Counted from the first letter of the stretch, positions 8,499 to 17,945 are shown. The stretch: DNA of 64,000 nt from an uncultured Bacteroidaceae bacterium (GCA_905235565.1 CAJOLR010000002.1:50251-114250); one strand, 5' to 3'. Notes: a model not told the origin generated them from the letters alone. Program-made: numbers and translations.

Positions 8499-9233
8499 AT
8501 GGGAAGAGCATTTGAATTCAGAAAGGCCCGTAAGCTGAAACGCTGGGGCAACATGGCCAAGACATTTACCCGCTTAGGCAAACAGATTGCCATTGCTGTC
8601 AAGGCTGGCGGTCCCGATCCGGACAACAACCCCACTCTGCGTGCCATCATAGCTACCGCTAAGCACGAGAACATGCCCAAGGACAACATTGAGCGCGCTA
8701 TCAAGAACGCGATGGGTAAGGACCAGAAGGACTACAAGGAGATGAACTATGAGGGCTACGGTCCCCACGGAATTGCCATCTACGTAGAGACCCTGACCGA
8801 TAATACCACCCGTACCGTTGCAAACGTACGTTCAGTATTCACCAAGTTCGGCGGTACACTGGGTACCAGCGGCAGCCTGGACTTCATGTTCAGCCACAAG
8901 TGCCAGTTCACCATCGCCCTTAAGGACGGTTTCGATATGGATGACCTTATCCTGGAACTTATTGACCTTGGCATAGAGGAGGAGTATGATATAGATGAGG
9001 AGGAGAACGAGGTAACCCTGTACGGCGATCCCAAGTCATACGCCGCAATCCAGAAGTGGTTTGAGGAGAACGGCTTTGAGGTTAAGGCCGCCGAGTTTAC
9101 CCGCATCCCCAATGACCTGAAGGATGTTACCCCCGAGCAACGCGAGACCATCGACAAGATTGTGGAGCGTCTGGACGAGGACGATGACGTTCAGAACGTC
9201 TATACCAACATGAAACCTCTGGACGAGGAGTGA
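8499..9233 (+). CDS. yebC: YebC/PmpR (TACO1) family regulatory protein
   Basis: The 244-residue protein opens MGRAFEFRKARKLKRWGNMA and carries KAGGPDPDNNPTLR, HENMPKDNIERAI and YEGYGPHGIAIYVE, the classic family motifs. The family has been described both as DNA-binding transcriptional regulators and as ribosome-associated factors that help translation of difficult peptides; sequence alone does not choose. It is complete with all three domains; the third is acidic. It lies between pheT and a strong hairpin terminator, consistent with a translation-linked operon. Confidence 0.95.
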   Translation: MGRAFEFRKARKLKRWGNMAKTFTRLGKQIAIAVKAGGPDPDNNPTLRAIIATAKHENMPKDNIERAIKNAMGKDQKDYKEMNYEGYGPHGIAIYVETLTDNTTRTVANVRSVFTKFGGTLGTSGSLDFMFSHKCQFTIALKDGFDMDDLILELIDLGIEEEYDIDEEENEVTLYGDPKSYAAIQKWFEENGFEVKAAEFTRIPNDLKDVTPEQRETIDKIVERLDEDDDVQNVYTNMKPLDEE

Positions 9234-9250
9234 TTTGTTAGAGTAATAAT

Positions 9251-9286
9251 AAAGGGACAGATTCCATGAACGGGTTCTGTCCCTTT
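9251..9286 (+). terminator. Hairpin terminator after yebC
   Basis: A perfect 10-base-pair stem AAAGGGACAG / CTGTCCCTTT with a 16-base loop, 18 bases past the yebC stop. The ATG at 9266, in frame with nadE, lies in the loop, which argues that nadE starts downstream at 9302. Confidence 0.7.
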
Positions 9287-9301
9287 GGATATTTAATAAG
9301 T

Positions 9302-10057
9302 ATGAAGACATTCGATGCCAAAGAGGTTAAGAACCAGGTGGTCCAGTGGATCAGAGACTGGTTTGAAGTTAACGGTAAGGGTTGCAATGCAGTTATCGGT
9401 ATATCGGGAGGAAAGGACAGCAGTGTCGTTGCCGCGTTGTGCGTGGAGGCGCTGGGTGTAGACCGCGTGATAGGTGTGACCATGCCCAATGGTGTGCAGA
9501 AGGATATATCGGACAGCATGAAGCTGATAAACCATCTGGGCATCCGCCACTTCAACGTGAATATTGCCGATACATACAATGCGCTCATGAACACGATCGG
9601 TGAGCAGTTTGCTCCCGATGGTATTGAAATAAGCCGACAGACGGTTATAAATATGCCGCCGCGACTGCGTATGACAACACTGTACGCTGTCTCACAGTCC
9701 ATGAACGGCCGCGTGGCTAATACCTGTAACCTCTCCGAGGACTGGGTGGGCTATTCCACCCGTTACGGCGATGCTGCCGGTGATTTTGCCCCCCTGGGCG
9801 GCCTTACCGTGGCCGAGGTCAAGACTATCGGCCGTGAACTTGCCCTGCCCATAGATCTGGTGGACAAGACTCCATCGGACGGACTGAGCGGCAAGAGCGA
9901 TGAGGATAACCTGGGATTTACATATGCTGTCCTGGACCGATATATCCGCACCGGCATTTGCGACGATCCGCAAGTAAAGGCTGCTATTGATGACAAGTAT
10001 GTAAAGAACCTGTTTAAATTGCAGCCTATACCTCATTTTGACTACAATGCTGATTAA
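9302..10057 (+). CDS. nadE: NAD(+) synthase, ammonia-dependent type
   Basis: Amidates nicotinic acid adenine dinucleotide to NAD using ATP. The 251-residue protein is the synthetase domain only, with the ATP pyrophosphatase P-loop SGGKDS at 35-40, the dimer and substrate segments VANTCNLSEDWVGYSTRYGD and TPSDGLSGKSDEDNLGF. It lacks the nitrilase-like glutaminase domain found in long NadE, so it should use free ammonia or an outside donor. An in-frame ATG 36 bases upstream was rejected because it falls in the loop of the preceding terminator. A 134-base gap with a promoter follows. Confidence 0.92.
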   Translation: MKTFDAKEVKNQVVQWIRDWFEVNGKGCNAVIGISGGKDSSVVAALCVEALGVDRVIGVTMPNGVQKDISDSMKLINHLGIRHFNVNIADTYNALMNTIGEQFAPDGIEISRQTVINMPPRLRMTTLYAVSQSMNGRVANTCNLSEDWVGYSTRYGDAAGDFAPLGGLTVAEVKTIGRELALPIDLVDKTPSDGLSGKSDEDNLGFTYAVLDRYIRTGICDDPQVKAAIDDKYVKNLFKLQPIPHFDYNAD

Positions 10058-10155
10058 TGAGGGCTGGTAATTGCAATTATGCGTTTTTTATGCATAAATA
10101 AGTTTGTGTATGTAAAATAGTGGGTTGTTTGAGAATAACATATTGCAAAAATATG

Positions 10156-10163
10156 TAATTTTG
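10156..10163 (+). promoter_or_regulatory. Predicted promoter (-7 box) of the DUF2582 gene
   Basis: TAATTTTG, 28 bases before the start at 10192. A TTTG at 10128-10131 is 24 bases upstream, longer than the normal spacer. Confidence 0.5.
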
Positions 10164-10191
10164 CGCCCGATTTATAAAAACACATACAATA

Positions 10192-10389
10192 ATGAATGAA
10201 ATGGTAGGCGAATTCGCCGGTTTGATCTGGCGCGCGCTGGAGGGTAAGAACGCCCTTTCACAGAAGGAAATTAAAAAGGCTACAAAACTGAAAGACAAAG
10301 AGTTTTATCTTGGACTGGGCTGGTTGCTCCGTGAAGACAAAATCAACGTTACAGAGGGTGAGGAGGAAAATTACTACGCTCTGAAGTAA
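10192..10389 (+). CDS. Winged-helix DUF2582 protein
   Basis: A 65-residue, highly charged single-domain protein. The segment LIWRALEGKNALSQKEIKKATKL followed by YLGLGWLLREDKI is the helix-turn-helix and wing of the DUF2582 family, common and near-constant in Bacteroidales and of unknown function. It is transcribed as a single gene, with its own promoter and a strong terminator 19 bases downstream. The length is normal for the family. A DNA-binding role is plausible from the fold but not shown. Confidence 0.85.
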   Translation: MNEMVGEFAGLIWRALEGKNALSQKEIKKATKLKDKEFYLGLGWLLREDKINVTEGEEENYYALK

Positions 10390-10408
10390 TAACCTTTTCA
10401 AATTGAAT

Positions 10409-10446
10409 AAAAGAGCCGGAAGCATTATTAGCTTTCGGCTCTTTTG
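10409..10446 (+). terminator. Rho-independent terminator after the DUF2582 gene
   Basis: A 15-base-pair stem (10409-10423 with 10431-10445, one G-U pair) with a 7-base loop, ending in CTTTTG. It directly abuts the uxuA promoter. Confidence 0.85.
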
Positions 10447-10447
10447 T

Positions 10448-10455
10448 TATCTTTG
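10448..10455 (+). promoter_or_regulatory. Predicted uxuA promoter (-7 box)
   Basis: TATCTTTG, three bases after the terminator stem and 29 bases before the uxuA start. No -33 TTTG at the usual distance. Confidence 0.5.
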
Positions 10456-10484
10456 CAATCAGTATTAAATAACCAAAGAATAAT

Positions 10485-11738
10485 ATGGAGAGAACATGGC
10501 GTTGGTTCGGCAAGAAGGATAAGATTACTCTTGCCATGCTTAAGCAGATAGGCGTTGAGGGAATCGTGACAGCTCTGCACGATGTGCCTCTGGGTCAGGT
10601 ATGGACACGTGAGAAAATCCGTGACCTGCGTGAATACATTGAGAGTTACGGCATGCGCTGGAGTGTGGTTGAGAGCCTGCCGGTGGTTGAGACCATCAAA
10701 TACGGCGGTCCGGACCGCGACCATCAGATAGAGGTATATAAGGTGAGTCTGCGTAATCTGTCGGCCGAAGGCATCCACTGCATATGCTACAACTTCATGC
10801 CGGTGCTTGACTGGGCGCGTACGGACTTGTTCCATATCAATCCCAACGGATCCACCAACCTCTATTTCAATTACGCCGAGTTTGCCTACTTTGATATCTA
10901 TATACTTAAACGTGCGGGTGCGCGTGAGGAGTGGGCCAAGTTCCAGTTCCCTGAGGGTTGGGGCAAGGGCCGCAGCGTACTGGCCGAGGCCGATGAACTG
11001 GCCAAGACCATGACCCCCGAGGGCGAGCACAAGCTGGTTGAGACCATCATAATCAAGACCCAGGGATTTGTTAGCGGTAACTTCAGTGAGAACGATGAGG
11101 CTCCCATCCAGAAGTTCCGTGATTTCCTGAACCTTTACAAAGGCATTGACAAGGCACAGCTCCGTGCCAACATGAAATATTTCCTGGAGGCCATCATGCC
11201 TACCTGCGAGGAGTATAACATGAACATGTGCGTACACCCCGATGACCCTCCAATCGAGGTCCTGGGCCTGCCGCGCATAGTCCGTACCGAGGAGGATATC
11301 CAGTGGTTCCTGGATGCAGTGCCCAACAAGCACAACGGCCTTACTTTCTGCGCAGGCTCACTGTCGGCCGGAGCATACAACAACGTGGTTGAGATGGCTA
11401 AGAAGTTTGCTTCACGCACACACTTTGTACATCTGCGTTCTTGCCACATCTTCCCCAACGGTGACTTTACCGAGGCATCGCACTTAGGTGGCCGTGCAGA
11501 CCTTATAGAATTGTGCCGCATTTTTGAGAAGGAGAATCCTAACCTCCCTATGCGTGTTGACCACGGTATGACATTTACCGATAATCCCGGCGGCATAATG
11601 GATGAGTCCAGCCACGGACACAATGCAGGCTACACCCTTCTGGGCCGTATGTTCGCAATGGGTCAGGTGCAGGGCATCCTGGCTACCGTTGACCGCGAGC
11701 TTGGTATTGAGTACAAACAACCCGGATTCTTTGATTGA
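10485..11738 (+). CDS. uxuA: Mannonate dehydratase
   Basis: Converts D-mannonate to 2-keto-3-deoxy-D-gluconate in the cytoplasm, the last step of glucuronate catabolism before KDG kinase. The 417-residue protein opens MERTWRWFGKKDKITL and has the metal-binding TIM-barrel segments CVHPDDPP, FCAGSLSAG, FVHLRSCH and RVDHGMTF. It is somewhat longer than the E. coli enzyme (394) with insertions in the middle. uxuB follows 46 bases downstream. Together with uxaC and the tagaturonate epimerase gene at 40.5-43.2 kb it completes the uronate route. Confidence 0.96.
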   Translation: MERTWRWFGKKDKITLAMLKQIGVEGIVTALHDVPLGQVWTREKIRDLREYIESYGMRWSVVESLPVVETIKYGGPDRDHQIEVYKVSLRNLSAEGIHCICYNFMPVLDWARTDLFHINPNGSTNLYFNYAEFAYFDIYILKRAGAREEWAKFQFPEGWGKGRSVLAEADELAKTMTPEGEHKLVETIIIKTQGFVSGNFSENDEAPIQKFRDFLNLYKGIDKAQLRANMKYFLEAIMPTCEEYNMNMCVHPDDPPIEVLGLPRIVRTEEDIQWFLDAVPNKHNGLTFCAGSLSAGAYNNVVEMAKKFASRTHFVHLRSCHIFPNGDFTEASHLGGRADLIELCRIFEKENPNLPMRVDHGMTFTDNPGGIMDESSHGHNAGYTLLGRMFAMGQVQGILATVDRELGIEYKQPGFFD

Positions 11739-11775
11739 CAATTGACAATTGATAATTAATACGCAGAACCTGCGT
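11734..11775 (+). repeat. Heptamer direct repeat and small hairpin between uxuA and uxuB
   Basis: ATTGACA is repeated twice and followed by ATTGATA and ATT at 11734-11757; the uxuA stop lies in the first unit. A perfect 6-base-pair hairpin ACGCAG-AAC-CTGCGT follows at 11761-11775, nine bases before the uxuB start. It could influence uxuB translation or be a dispersed repeat; there is no T-tract. Confidence 0.7.
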
Positions 11776-11784
11776 GGATACGAT

Positions 11785-13371
11785 ATGAAACTTACAGAAA
11801 TAACAAAAGGCGGATTCAATGCCGCAGAGTGGGAGAAGAAAGGTTATCTGCTCCCCAAGTTTGATATAGCAGCAGTTCGCCGCAAGACACACGATGAGCC
11901 AACATGGGTGCATTTCGGCGGCGGTAACATTTTCCGTGCCTTCCCGGCCGCCATCATCAATGATGCGCTCAACACCGGCAAGTATGACCGCGGTGTCATC
12001 ATGGCCGAGACCTTTGACTATGAGATCATAGACAAGGCATACGCCCCGTATGATAACCTCTCTCTGCTGGTCAGCCTGCAGTCATCGGGCACCATAGAGA
12101 AAAAGGTAATCGCATCGGTAACCGAGGCCCTCAAGGCAGATCCCCAGTTCCCGGATTGGCAGCGTCTGCAGGAGATATTCCGTACCCCGTCACTCCAGAT
12201 GATATCGTTCACCATCACCGAGAAGGGTTACACATTCAATGAAGCCGATCTGGCACGCGGTCTCAAGCCCATGTTCGCCATGGGTAAGGTCTGCGCCCTG
12301 CTGCTGGAGCGTTACAATGCAGGCCGTCTGCCTCTTACCGTCCAGAGCATGGACAACTGTTCGCACAACGGCGATAAGGTAAAGGCCGGAGTCATGGCAT
12401 ACGCCGAGCGTTGGGTGGCCGATAAACTGGTACCCGCCGATTTCCTGGCATACCTCAAGGATGAAAAGAAAATCACTTTCCCGTGGTCAATGATCGATAA
12501 GATCACCCCGCGTCCGCACGAGAAGGTCAAGGAACTTCTGGCCAAGGACGGATTTGAGGATAACGATTACATTGAGACCGAGAAGCATACATTCACCGCT
12601 CCGTTCGTGAACGCCGAGGAGGTGCAGTATCTGGTCATTGAGGATAACTACACCAACGGTCGTCCGCCGTTGGATCTGGGCGGTGCCCTCTACACCACAC
12701 GTGAGACGGTTGATAAGGTTGAGACCATGAAGGTGACCACCTGCCTCAACCCCCTGCATACTGCAATGGCCATCTACGGCTGCATGCTGGGCTACACCCT
12801 TATCAGTGCCGAGATGGCCGATGAGGATATCCGTCCCTTCATCCAGAAGATGGGTTACATGGAGGCCATGCCGGTAGTGGTTGATCCCGGAATCCTGAAC
12901 CCGTACGAGTTCATAGGCGCCGTAATCAACCGCCGTCTGCCCAACCCGTTCATGCCCGATGCACCTCAACGCATAGCATGCGATACCAGCCAGAAGATTC
13001 CAATCCGTTTTGGTGAGACCATAAAGAAATACATAGCACGTGGCCTTGACATGGATAACCTGGTGCTCATACCTCTGGCACTTGCCGGCTGGGCACGCTA
13101 CCTGAAAGGCATCAAGGATGACGGCACCCAGTTTGATCCGTCACCCGATCCCCTGCTGGCAGAGGTTCAGGCCATAGTAGCTCCCCTTGAGATAGGTAAA
13201 CCCGATCAGGACTACTCATGCCTTAAGAAACTCTACAGCCGCAAGGACATCTTTGCAGTAGATCTCTACGAGGCCGGTCTGGGTGAGCGCATAGAAGGAA
13301 TGGTCAAGGAACTATACGCCGGTCCCGGCGCCGTCCGCAAGACCTTGCACAAGTACGTCCAGGCCCGCTAA
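11785..13371 (+). CDS. uxuB: D-fructuronate reductase, mannitol dehydrogenase family
   Basis: NAD-dependent reduction of D-fructuronate to D-mannonate. The 528-residue protein has the Rossmann start WVHFGGGNIFRAFPA and the family catalytic region KVTTCLNPLHTAMAIYGCML, in which Lys, Asn and His are expected active-site residues. The Cys-Leu-Asn form rather than Leu-Leu-Asn-Gly-Gly-His fits uronate rather than polyol dehydrogenases, and the neighbouring uxuA supports fructuronate. It could also act on tagaturonate, but an epimerase is encoded elsewhere in the window. The ATG at 11785 was chosen over one at 11749 because the latter lies in the repeat region and adds twelve unconserved residues. 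A clear terminator follows. Confidence 0.92.
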   Translation: MKLTEITKGGFNAAEWEKKGYLLPKFDIAAVRRKTHDEPTWVHFGGGNIFRAFPAAIINDALNTGKYDRGVIMAETFDYEIIDKAYAPYDNLSLLVSLQSSGTIEKKVIASVTEALKADPQFPDWQRLQEIFRTPSLQMISFTITEKGYTFNEADLARGLKPMFAMGKVCALLLERYNAGRLPLTVQSMDNCSHNGDKVKAGVMAYAERWVADKLVPADFLAYLKDEKKITFPWSMIDKITPRPHEKVKELLAKDGFEDNDYIETEKHTFTAPFVNAEEVQYLVIEDNYTNGRPPLDLGGALYTTRETVDKVETMKVTTCLNPLHTAMAIYGCMLGYTLISAEMADEDIRPFIQKMGYMEAMPVVVDPGILNPYEFIGAVINRRLPNPFMPDAPQRIACDTSQKIPIRFGETIKKYIARGLDMDNLVLIPLALAGWARYLKGIKDDGTQFDPSPDPLLAEVQAIVAPLEIGKPDQDYSCLKKLYSRKDIFAVDLYEAGLGERIEGMVKELYAGPGAVRKTLHKYVQAR

Positions 13372-13392
13372 AAAGCCTTGTATCAGCATAAT

Positions 13393-13430
13393 AAGCGCAT
13401 TAGGAATAGTTCCTGGTGCGCTTTTTATTA
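13393..13430 (+). terminator. Rho-independent terminator after uxuB
   Basis: AAGCGCA and TGCGCTT enclose a second stem AGGAA/TTCCT with two T-G pairs between, at 13393-13423, followed by TTTATTATT. Confidence 0.85.
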
Positions 13431-13439
13431 TTATTTTGC

Positions 13440-13447
13440 TATTTTTG
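13440..13447 (+). promoter_or_regulatory. Predicted promoter (-7 box) of the metallophosphatase gene
   Basis: TATTTTTG, 18 bases before the start at 13466, immediately after the T-rich tail of the uxuB terminator. Confidence 0.55.
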
Positions 13448-13465
13448 CCAAAAACAGGACTGGTT

Positions 13466-14383
13466 ATGAAAAAGATTTCAAAGTGCTTACTCTCTCTCGT
13501 GATTGTTGGCTTCAGTACAGTATCGGCGCTGGCCCAGAAGGCTAAAGATATTGTGATTCTGTATGAGAATGATGTGCATTGCAGTATTGACGGATATACC
13601 AGGCTGGCCGGACTGCGCGATGCCATTTCCAAGGCCGATACGTGTTACGTAGGTATTGTGAGCTGCGGTGATTTTGCGGCCGGAGCCGATGTGGGTAAGA
13701 ACTCACAAGGTAAGTATATAGTGGATATTCTCCGTTCCGTGGGTTATGATGCCATCACGTTAGGCAACCATGAGTTTGACTATGGAGTACCCCATATCAA
13801 GGAACTGATGCAGCAGGCAGGTGCCCCGGTTGTGTGCTCCAACCTGTTCGATATGGAAGGCAATCAGATTTTCCCGTCATATACAATACACCAGTACGGA
13901 AGCAAGCGTGTGGCGTTTGTGGGTGCCCTGACGCCTCAGACCATGCAGATTGAAAGGAACGCATTCTATGACGCTGAGCGCAACCAGCTTTATGATTTAA
14001 AGCGCGATGCAATCTATGAACTGGTTCAGCAGGCCGTGGATGAAGCTCGTGCCAAAGGAGCTGATTATGTAATCATGCTCTCACACCTTGGTGAAAGACC
14101 CGCCAGCCACGTTGACTCCCATGAACTGATAAGCAAGACCAATGGTATTGATGCATTGCTTGATGCCCACACCCATTCCACAGTACCCTGTGTCTATGTT
14201 GAGAACAAGGACGGCAAGCAAATCCCCATCACCCAGACCGGTATCCATTTTGCCAACATCGGCAAACTGATTATAACAACCAGCGGCAAGGTGAGCGTCC
14301 AGCTCATGCCCGTTGAAGAAATAACCTACACCAGCCCCCGGGTAACCGCCACCACCGACAGCATAAAGTCTCTCCTCCCTTAA
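13466..14383 (+). CDS. Secreted metallophosphatase, 5'-nucleotidase N-terminal domain only
   Basis: A 305-residue protein with a cleavable signal (MKKISKCLLSLVIVGFSTVS, cleavage near ALAQ) and then a single calcineurin-like domain of the UshA/5'-nucleotidase type. Visible metal-ligand motifs are NDVHC (Asp36, His38), SCGDFAAG, GNHEFDYG, SHLGE and DAHTHS. The usual C-terminal substrate-binding domain is missing, and no gene for it is adjacent; in some Bacteroidales it is a separate gene. It probably hydrolyses nucleotides or other phosphate esters in the periplasm; without the C-terminal domain the substrate is uncertain. The ATG at 13466 was chosen because it gives the signal peptide and follows the -7 box. 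Confidence 0.88.
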   Translation: MKKISKCLLSLVIVGFSTVSALAQKAKDIVILYENDVHCSIDGYTRLAGLRDAISKADTCYVGIVSCGDFAAGADVGKNSQGKYIVDILRSVGYDAITLGNHEFDYGVPHIKELMQQAGAPVVCSNLFDMEGNQIFPSYTIHQYGSKRVAFVGALTPQTMQIERNAFYDAERNQLYDLKRDAIYELVQQAVDEARAKGADYVIMLSHLGERPASHVDSHELISKTNGIDALLDAHTHSTVPCVYVENKDGKQIPITQTGIHFANIGKLIITTSGKVSVQLMPVEEITYTSPRVTATTDSIKSLLP

Positions 14384-14414
14384 GGCAAGTTGCGGGAATA
14401 CAATGAAATTTTGC

Positions 14415-14422
14415 TAATTTTG
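14415..14422 (+). promoter_or_regulatory. Predicted lepA promoter (-7 box)
   Basis: TAATTTTG, 19 bases before the lepA start; TTG at 14390-14392 is a possible -33 box with a 22-base spacer. Confidence 0.6.
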
Positions 14423-14441
14423 CGGCGTAATAACACCTTGT

Positions 14442-16223
14442 ATGGAGAACATCCGCAACTTTTGCATAATTGCTCATATTGATCATGGTAAGTCCACGCT
14501 GGCTGACCGTCTGCTTGAATATACACATACCATAAACATTACCGAGGGTCAGATGCTCGATGACATGGACCTGGAGAAGGAGCGCGGCATTACTATCAAG
14601 AGCCACGCCATCCAGATGGAGTACGAGTATCAGGGGCAGAAGTATATCCTGAACCTTATTGACACTCCGGGTCATGTGGATTTCTCATACGAGGTGTCAC
14701 GATCTATCGCCGCCTGTGAGGGCGCGATCCTGGTGGTGGATGCCACTCAGGGCGTGCAGGCGCAGACCATCAGTAACCTATACATGGCCATTGAGCATGA
14801 CCTGGAGATAATCCCGGTCATAAACAAGTGCGATATGCAGAGCGCTATGCCCGATGAGGTGGAGGATGAGATAATAGAGCTGCTGGGTTGCAAGCGCAGT
14901 GAGATTATCCGCGCATCGGCCCGCACCGGAATGGGCGTTGAGGAGATACTGAACGCAATCGTGGAGCGCGTGCCGCATCCCGTGGGTGATCCCGATGCAC
15001 CACTGCAGGCACTCATCTTTGACTCCGTATTCAACTCGTTCCGCGGAATCATAGCATATTTCAAGATAGAGAACGGCAGCATCCGCAAGGGTGACAAGGT
15101 AAAGTTCTTCAATACCGGTAAGGAGTATGATGCCGATGAGGTAGGTGTGCTCCGTATGGATATGGTGCCGCGCGACGTGATGACCACAGGCGATGTAGGT
15201 TATATCATATCGGGCATAAAGACATCGACCGAGGTCAAGGTGGGCGATACCATCACCCATGTGGCCCGCCCCTGTGACAAGGCTATTGCCGGATTCGAGG
15301 AGTCCAAGCCGATGGTGTTTGCCGGCGTATATCCCATTGAGGCCGATGAGTTTGAGGACCTGCGTGCCTCACTTGAGAAACTGCAGCTGAACGATGCCTC
15401 ACTGAGTTTCTTCCCTGAGTCATCGGCAGCATTAGGATTCGGATTCCGCTGCGGATTCTTAGGACTGCTGCACATGGAGATTGTGCAGGAGCGTCTGGAC
15501 CGCGAGTTTGACATGAGTGTGATAACCACCGTGCCCAACGTATCATACATGGTGTATGACAAGCAGGGTAACGCTACCGAGGTGCACAACCCCAGCGGCA
15601 TGCCAGACCTTACACTGATAGACCACATTGAGGAGCCCTATATAAACGCATCCATAATCACCACGACCGATTACATCGGACCCATAATGACCCTGTGCCT
15701 TGACAAGCGCGGAGAGCTGGTAAAACAGCAGTTCATAGCCGGAAACCGTGTGGAGATTTACTTCAAGCTGCCTTTAGGTGAGATTGTGATTGACTTCTAC
15801 GATAAGCTTAAGAGCATATCAAAGGGTTACGCATCATTTGACTATCATCCGGCCGGTTACCGTCCGTCCAAGCTCATCAAACTGGACATATTGCTTAACG
15901 GTGAGCCTGTGGATGCCCTGTCAACCCTTACTCACGTGGATAACGCATACGACCTGGGCCGCCGCATGTGCGAGAAACTCAAGGAACTCATACCGCGCCA
16001 GCAGTTTGACATAGCCATCCAGGCTGCCATCGGCTCCAAGATCATCGCCCGCGAGACCATCAAGCAGGTGCGCAAGGATGTGACCGCCAAGTGCTACGGC
16101 GGAGACGTATCGCGTAAGCGCAAACTTCTGGAAAAGCAGAAGAAGGGCAAGAAGCGCATGAAACAGATAGGCAACGTGGAAGTGCCGCAGAAAGCCTTCC
16201 TGGCTGTGCTTAAACTGGATTAG
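14442..16223 (+). CDS. lepA: Elongation factor 4 (LepA)
   Basis: Ribosome-dependent GTPase that acts in translation under stress and in ribosome assembly. The 593 residues carry G1 AHIDHGKST (11-19), the switch region [10 protein letters not shown]3 DTPGHVDF and G4 NKCD, then the EF-G-like domains and the LepA-specific C-terminal domain ending [17 protein letters not shown]. The length is normal for the family and no part is missing. It is a single gene with its own promoter, converging on the acyl-CoA ligase with 30 bases between the stops and no clear hairpin there. Confidence 0.97.
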   Translation: MENIRNFCIIAHIDHGKSTLADRLLEYTHTINITEGQMLDDMDLEKERGITIKSHAIQMEYEYQGQKYILNLIDTPGHVDFSYEVSRSIAACEGAILVVDATQGVQAQTISNLYMAIEHDLEIIPVINKCDMQSAMPDEVEDEIIELLGCKRSEIIRASARTGMGVEEILNAIVERVPHPVGDPDAPLQALIFDSVFNSFRGIIAYFKIENGSIRKGDKVKFFNTGKEYDADEVGVLRMDMVPRDVMTTGDVGYIISGIKTSTEVKVGDTITHVARPCDKAIAGFEESKPMVFAGVYPIEADEFEDLRASLEKLQLNDASLSFFPESSAALGFGFRCGFLGLLHMEIVQERLDREFDMSVITTVPNVSYMVYDKQGNATEVHNPSGMPDLTLIDHIEEPYINASIITTTDYIGPIMTLCLDKRGELVKQQFIAGNRVEIYFKLPLGEIVIDFYDKLKSISKGYASFDYHPAGYRPSKLIKLDILLNGEPVDALSTLTHVDNAYDLGRRMCEKLKELIPRQQFDIAIQAAIGSKIIARETIKQVRKDVTAKCYGGDVSRKRKLLEKQKKGKKRMKQIGNVEVPQKAFLAVLKLD

Positions 16224-16253
16224 CCAACAAAGGACACAACAGGGAAGGTTCTA

Positions 16254-17945
16254 TTATTCTTTCTGATAGAGGAATCGTTTGATACTCTTCTTCGGGGTCT
16301 TTTCAAACTCCTCGTGGTAGATGCGGATCTGGGAAATCTTCTCGTAGGCTGGCAGGATGTTGTTAAGTTCCTGGCGGTTCTGCTCCATCACCTCGGCTAT
16401 CTGCTCATCGGTCATGCCTGACTTCATCGCCTCATCAAAGTCAGGATAAACAAGAGCTACCAGCTTATCGGACTCAGATATTACAACAGACTCGTTTACA
16501 AGGTTCATGTTGTTCAGATGGTCCTCAATCTCCTCGGGGTAGATGTTCTGGCCCGAAGGACCTAAGATCATGCTCTTGCTGCGGCCCTTGATGAATATGT
16601 TGCCCTCCTTGTCCATTATACCAAGGTCGCCGGTGTACATCCAGCCGTCCTTGTCGATGGTCTCTTCGGTCAGCTTCTCGTTCTTGTAGTAACCCAGCAT
16701 CACGTTGGGACCGCGGCATATAATCTCACCGGGTACGTGCTCAGGATCATTGCTCAGAATCTTTACCTCCATGTTGGGTACCGGCTTGCCGCATGAGCCT
16801 GGTGCGAACGTAGCCTTGTCATCGTATGCAATTATGGGACCGCACTCTGTGGCGCCGTAACCTACGGTGTAGGGGAAATGTATTGATGACAAGAATCTCT
16901 CAACCTCCTGATTGAAAGGCGCACCGCCCAGTATGGCCTCATAGAAATTGCCTCCGAATCCCTTGAACATCTCCTCGCAGACCTTCTTCTTGATCTGGTC
17001 GTTCAGGATGGGGACCTTGAGCAGGAACTTCATCTGCGGGGTCTCCAGTTTGGGCAGTATGTTCTTCTTTATGATCTTCTCTATTACAAGCGGCACTGAA
17101 ACTATCAGCATGGGCTTAATCTCTCCCAGAGCCTGGAAAATGATCTTGGGGCTGGGCAGGCGGGTCAGAAAATATACGTGGCAACCCATCAGGAACTCAT
17201 GCATGAACTCGAATGTGAATCCGTACATGTGGGCCATGGGGAGCATGGAGATAACCTTGTCACCCGGTTTCATCACATACAGTGCCTTGCGACCGAACAG
17301 GTGGTTGCTTATAAGTGAGCGGTATGGCAGCATCACGCCCTTGGAGAATCCGGTTGATCCCGATGTGTAGTTGATCATGGCCATATCGTCAAAACCGGCC
17401 TCAAAATACCTGACATCGGCCTTGGTGAACTCCTTGGGATATTTACGGCCGAAAAGCTCGTTCAGATGCTCACGTGCGTAGGTGAGTTTCTCATTACGTG
17501 ATATTACCAGCTGGTACTCATCAAGTGTGATGATTCCCTCCACGTTGGGCATTGATGTCTCGTTAAGGTTCTCCCATATCTGGTCTCCGGCAAAGAACAG
17601 CTTGGTCTCGGAGTGGTTGATGATATGGTGTATGTTGTCCGATTTGAACTCATGCAATATGGGAACTACCACAGCGCCGTAGGTGAGGGCGGCCAGACAT
17701 GCGGTACCCCAGTTGGAACTGTTCTTGCCGCACAGTGCAATACGGTCACCGGGTTTGAGACCGGCCTCCTCAAAGAGTATTTGCAGTTTGGCTATACGGC
17801 GGGCAACGTCGCGGTAGAGCAGGGTGGCACCCTTATAGTCGGTGAATGCCTCCATGTCCCAGTTGCTGATAATGGAGTTGCTTATGTAGGCATTAAGGTT
17901 CTTTTCTGTAAATACACTGTCGGATCTGTCGTAATGATCAATCAT
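16254..17945 (-). CDS. AMP-dependent synthetase, long-chain acyl-CoA or acyl-acid ligase
   Basis: Adenylate-forming enzyme that activates a carboxylic acid, most likely a fatty acid, with ATP. The 563 residues contain the P-loop NYTSGSTGFSKGV near residue 195, YGATECGP, the hinge GWMYTGDLG, KSMILGPSGQNIYPEEIE and the C-terminal catalytic lysine context TPKKSIKRF. The exact acyl chain or acceptor (CoA or ACP) cannot be read. It is 12 bases downstream of yggS and probably in the same transcript. No signal peptide or membrane segment is evident, so it acts in the cytoplasm or at the membrane surface. Confidence 0.9.
   Translation of the reverse strand: MIDHYDRSDSVFTEKNLNAYISNSIISNWDMEAFTDYKGATLLYRDVARRIAKLQILFEEAGLKPGDRIALCGKNSSNWGTACLAALTYGAVVVPILHEFKSDNIHHIINHSETKLFFAGDQIWENLNETSMPNVEGIITLDEYQLVISRNEKLTYAREHLNELFGRKYPKEFTKADVRYFEAGFDDMAMINYTSGSTGFSKGVMLPYRSLISNHLFGRKALYVMKPGDKVISMLPMAHMYGFTFEFMHEFLMGCHVYFLTRLPSPKIIFQALGEIKPMLIVSVPLVIEKIIKKNILPKLETPQMKFLLKVPILNDQIKKKVCEEMFKGFGGNFYEAILGGAPFNQEVERFLSSIHFPYTVGYGATECGPIIAYDDKATFAPGSCGKPVPNMEVKILSNDPEHVPGEIICRGPNVMLGYYKNEKLTEETIDKDGWMYTGDLGIMDKEGNIFIKGRSKSMILGPSGQNIYPEEIEDHLNNMNLVNESVVISESDKLVALVYPDFDEAMKSGMTDEQIAEVMEQNRQELNNILPAYEKISQIRIYHEEFEKTPKKSIKRFLYQKE

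Noticed and set aside
10077..10097. TTATGC / GCATAA inverted repeat after nadE
   Set aside because: Only six base pairs in an AT-rich stretch, no T-tail on the right side.
10428..11333. 301-residue minus-strand open frame over uxuA
   Set aside because: Antisense shadow of a well-conserved enzyme; no family motifs, and it runs through the uxuA promoter.
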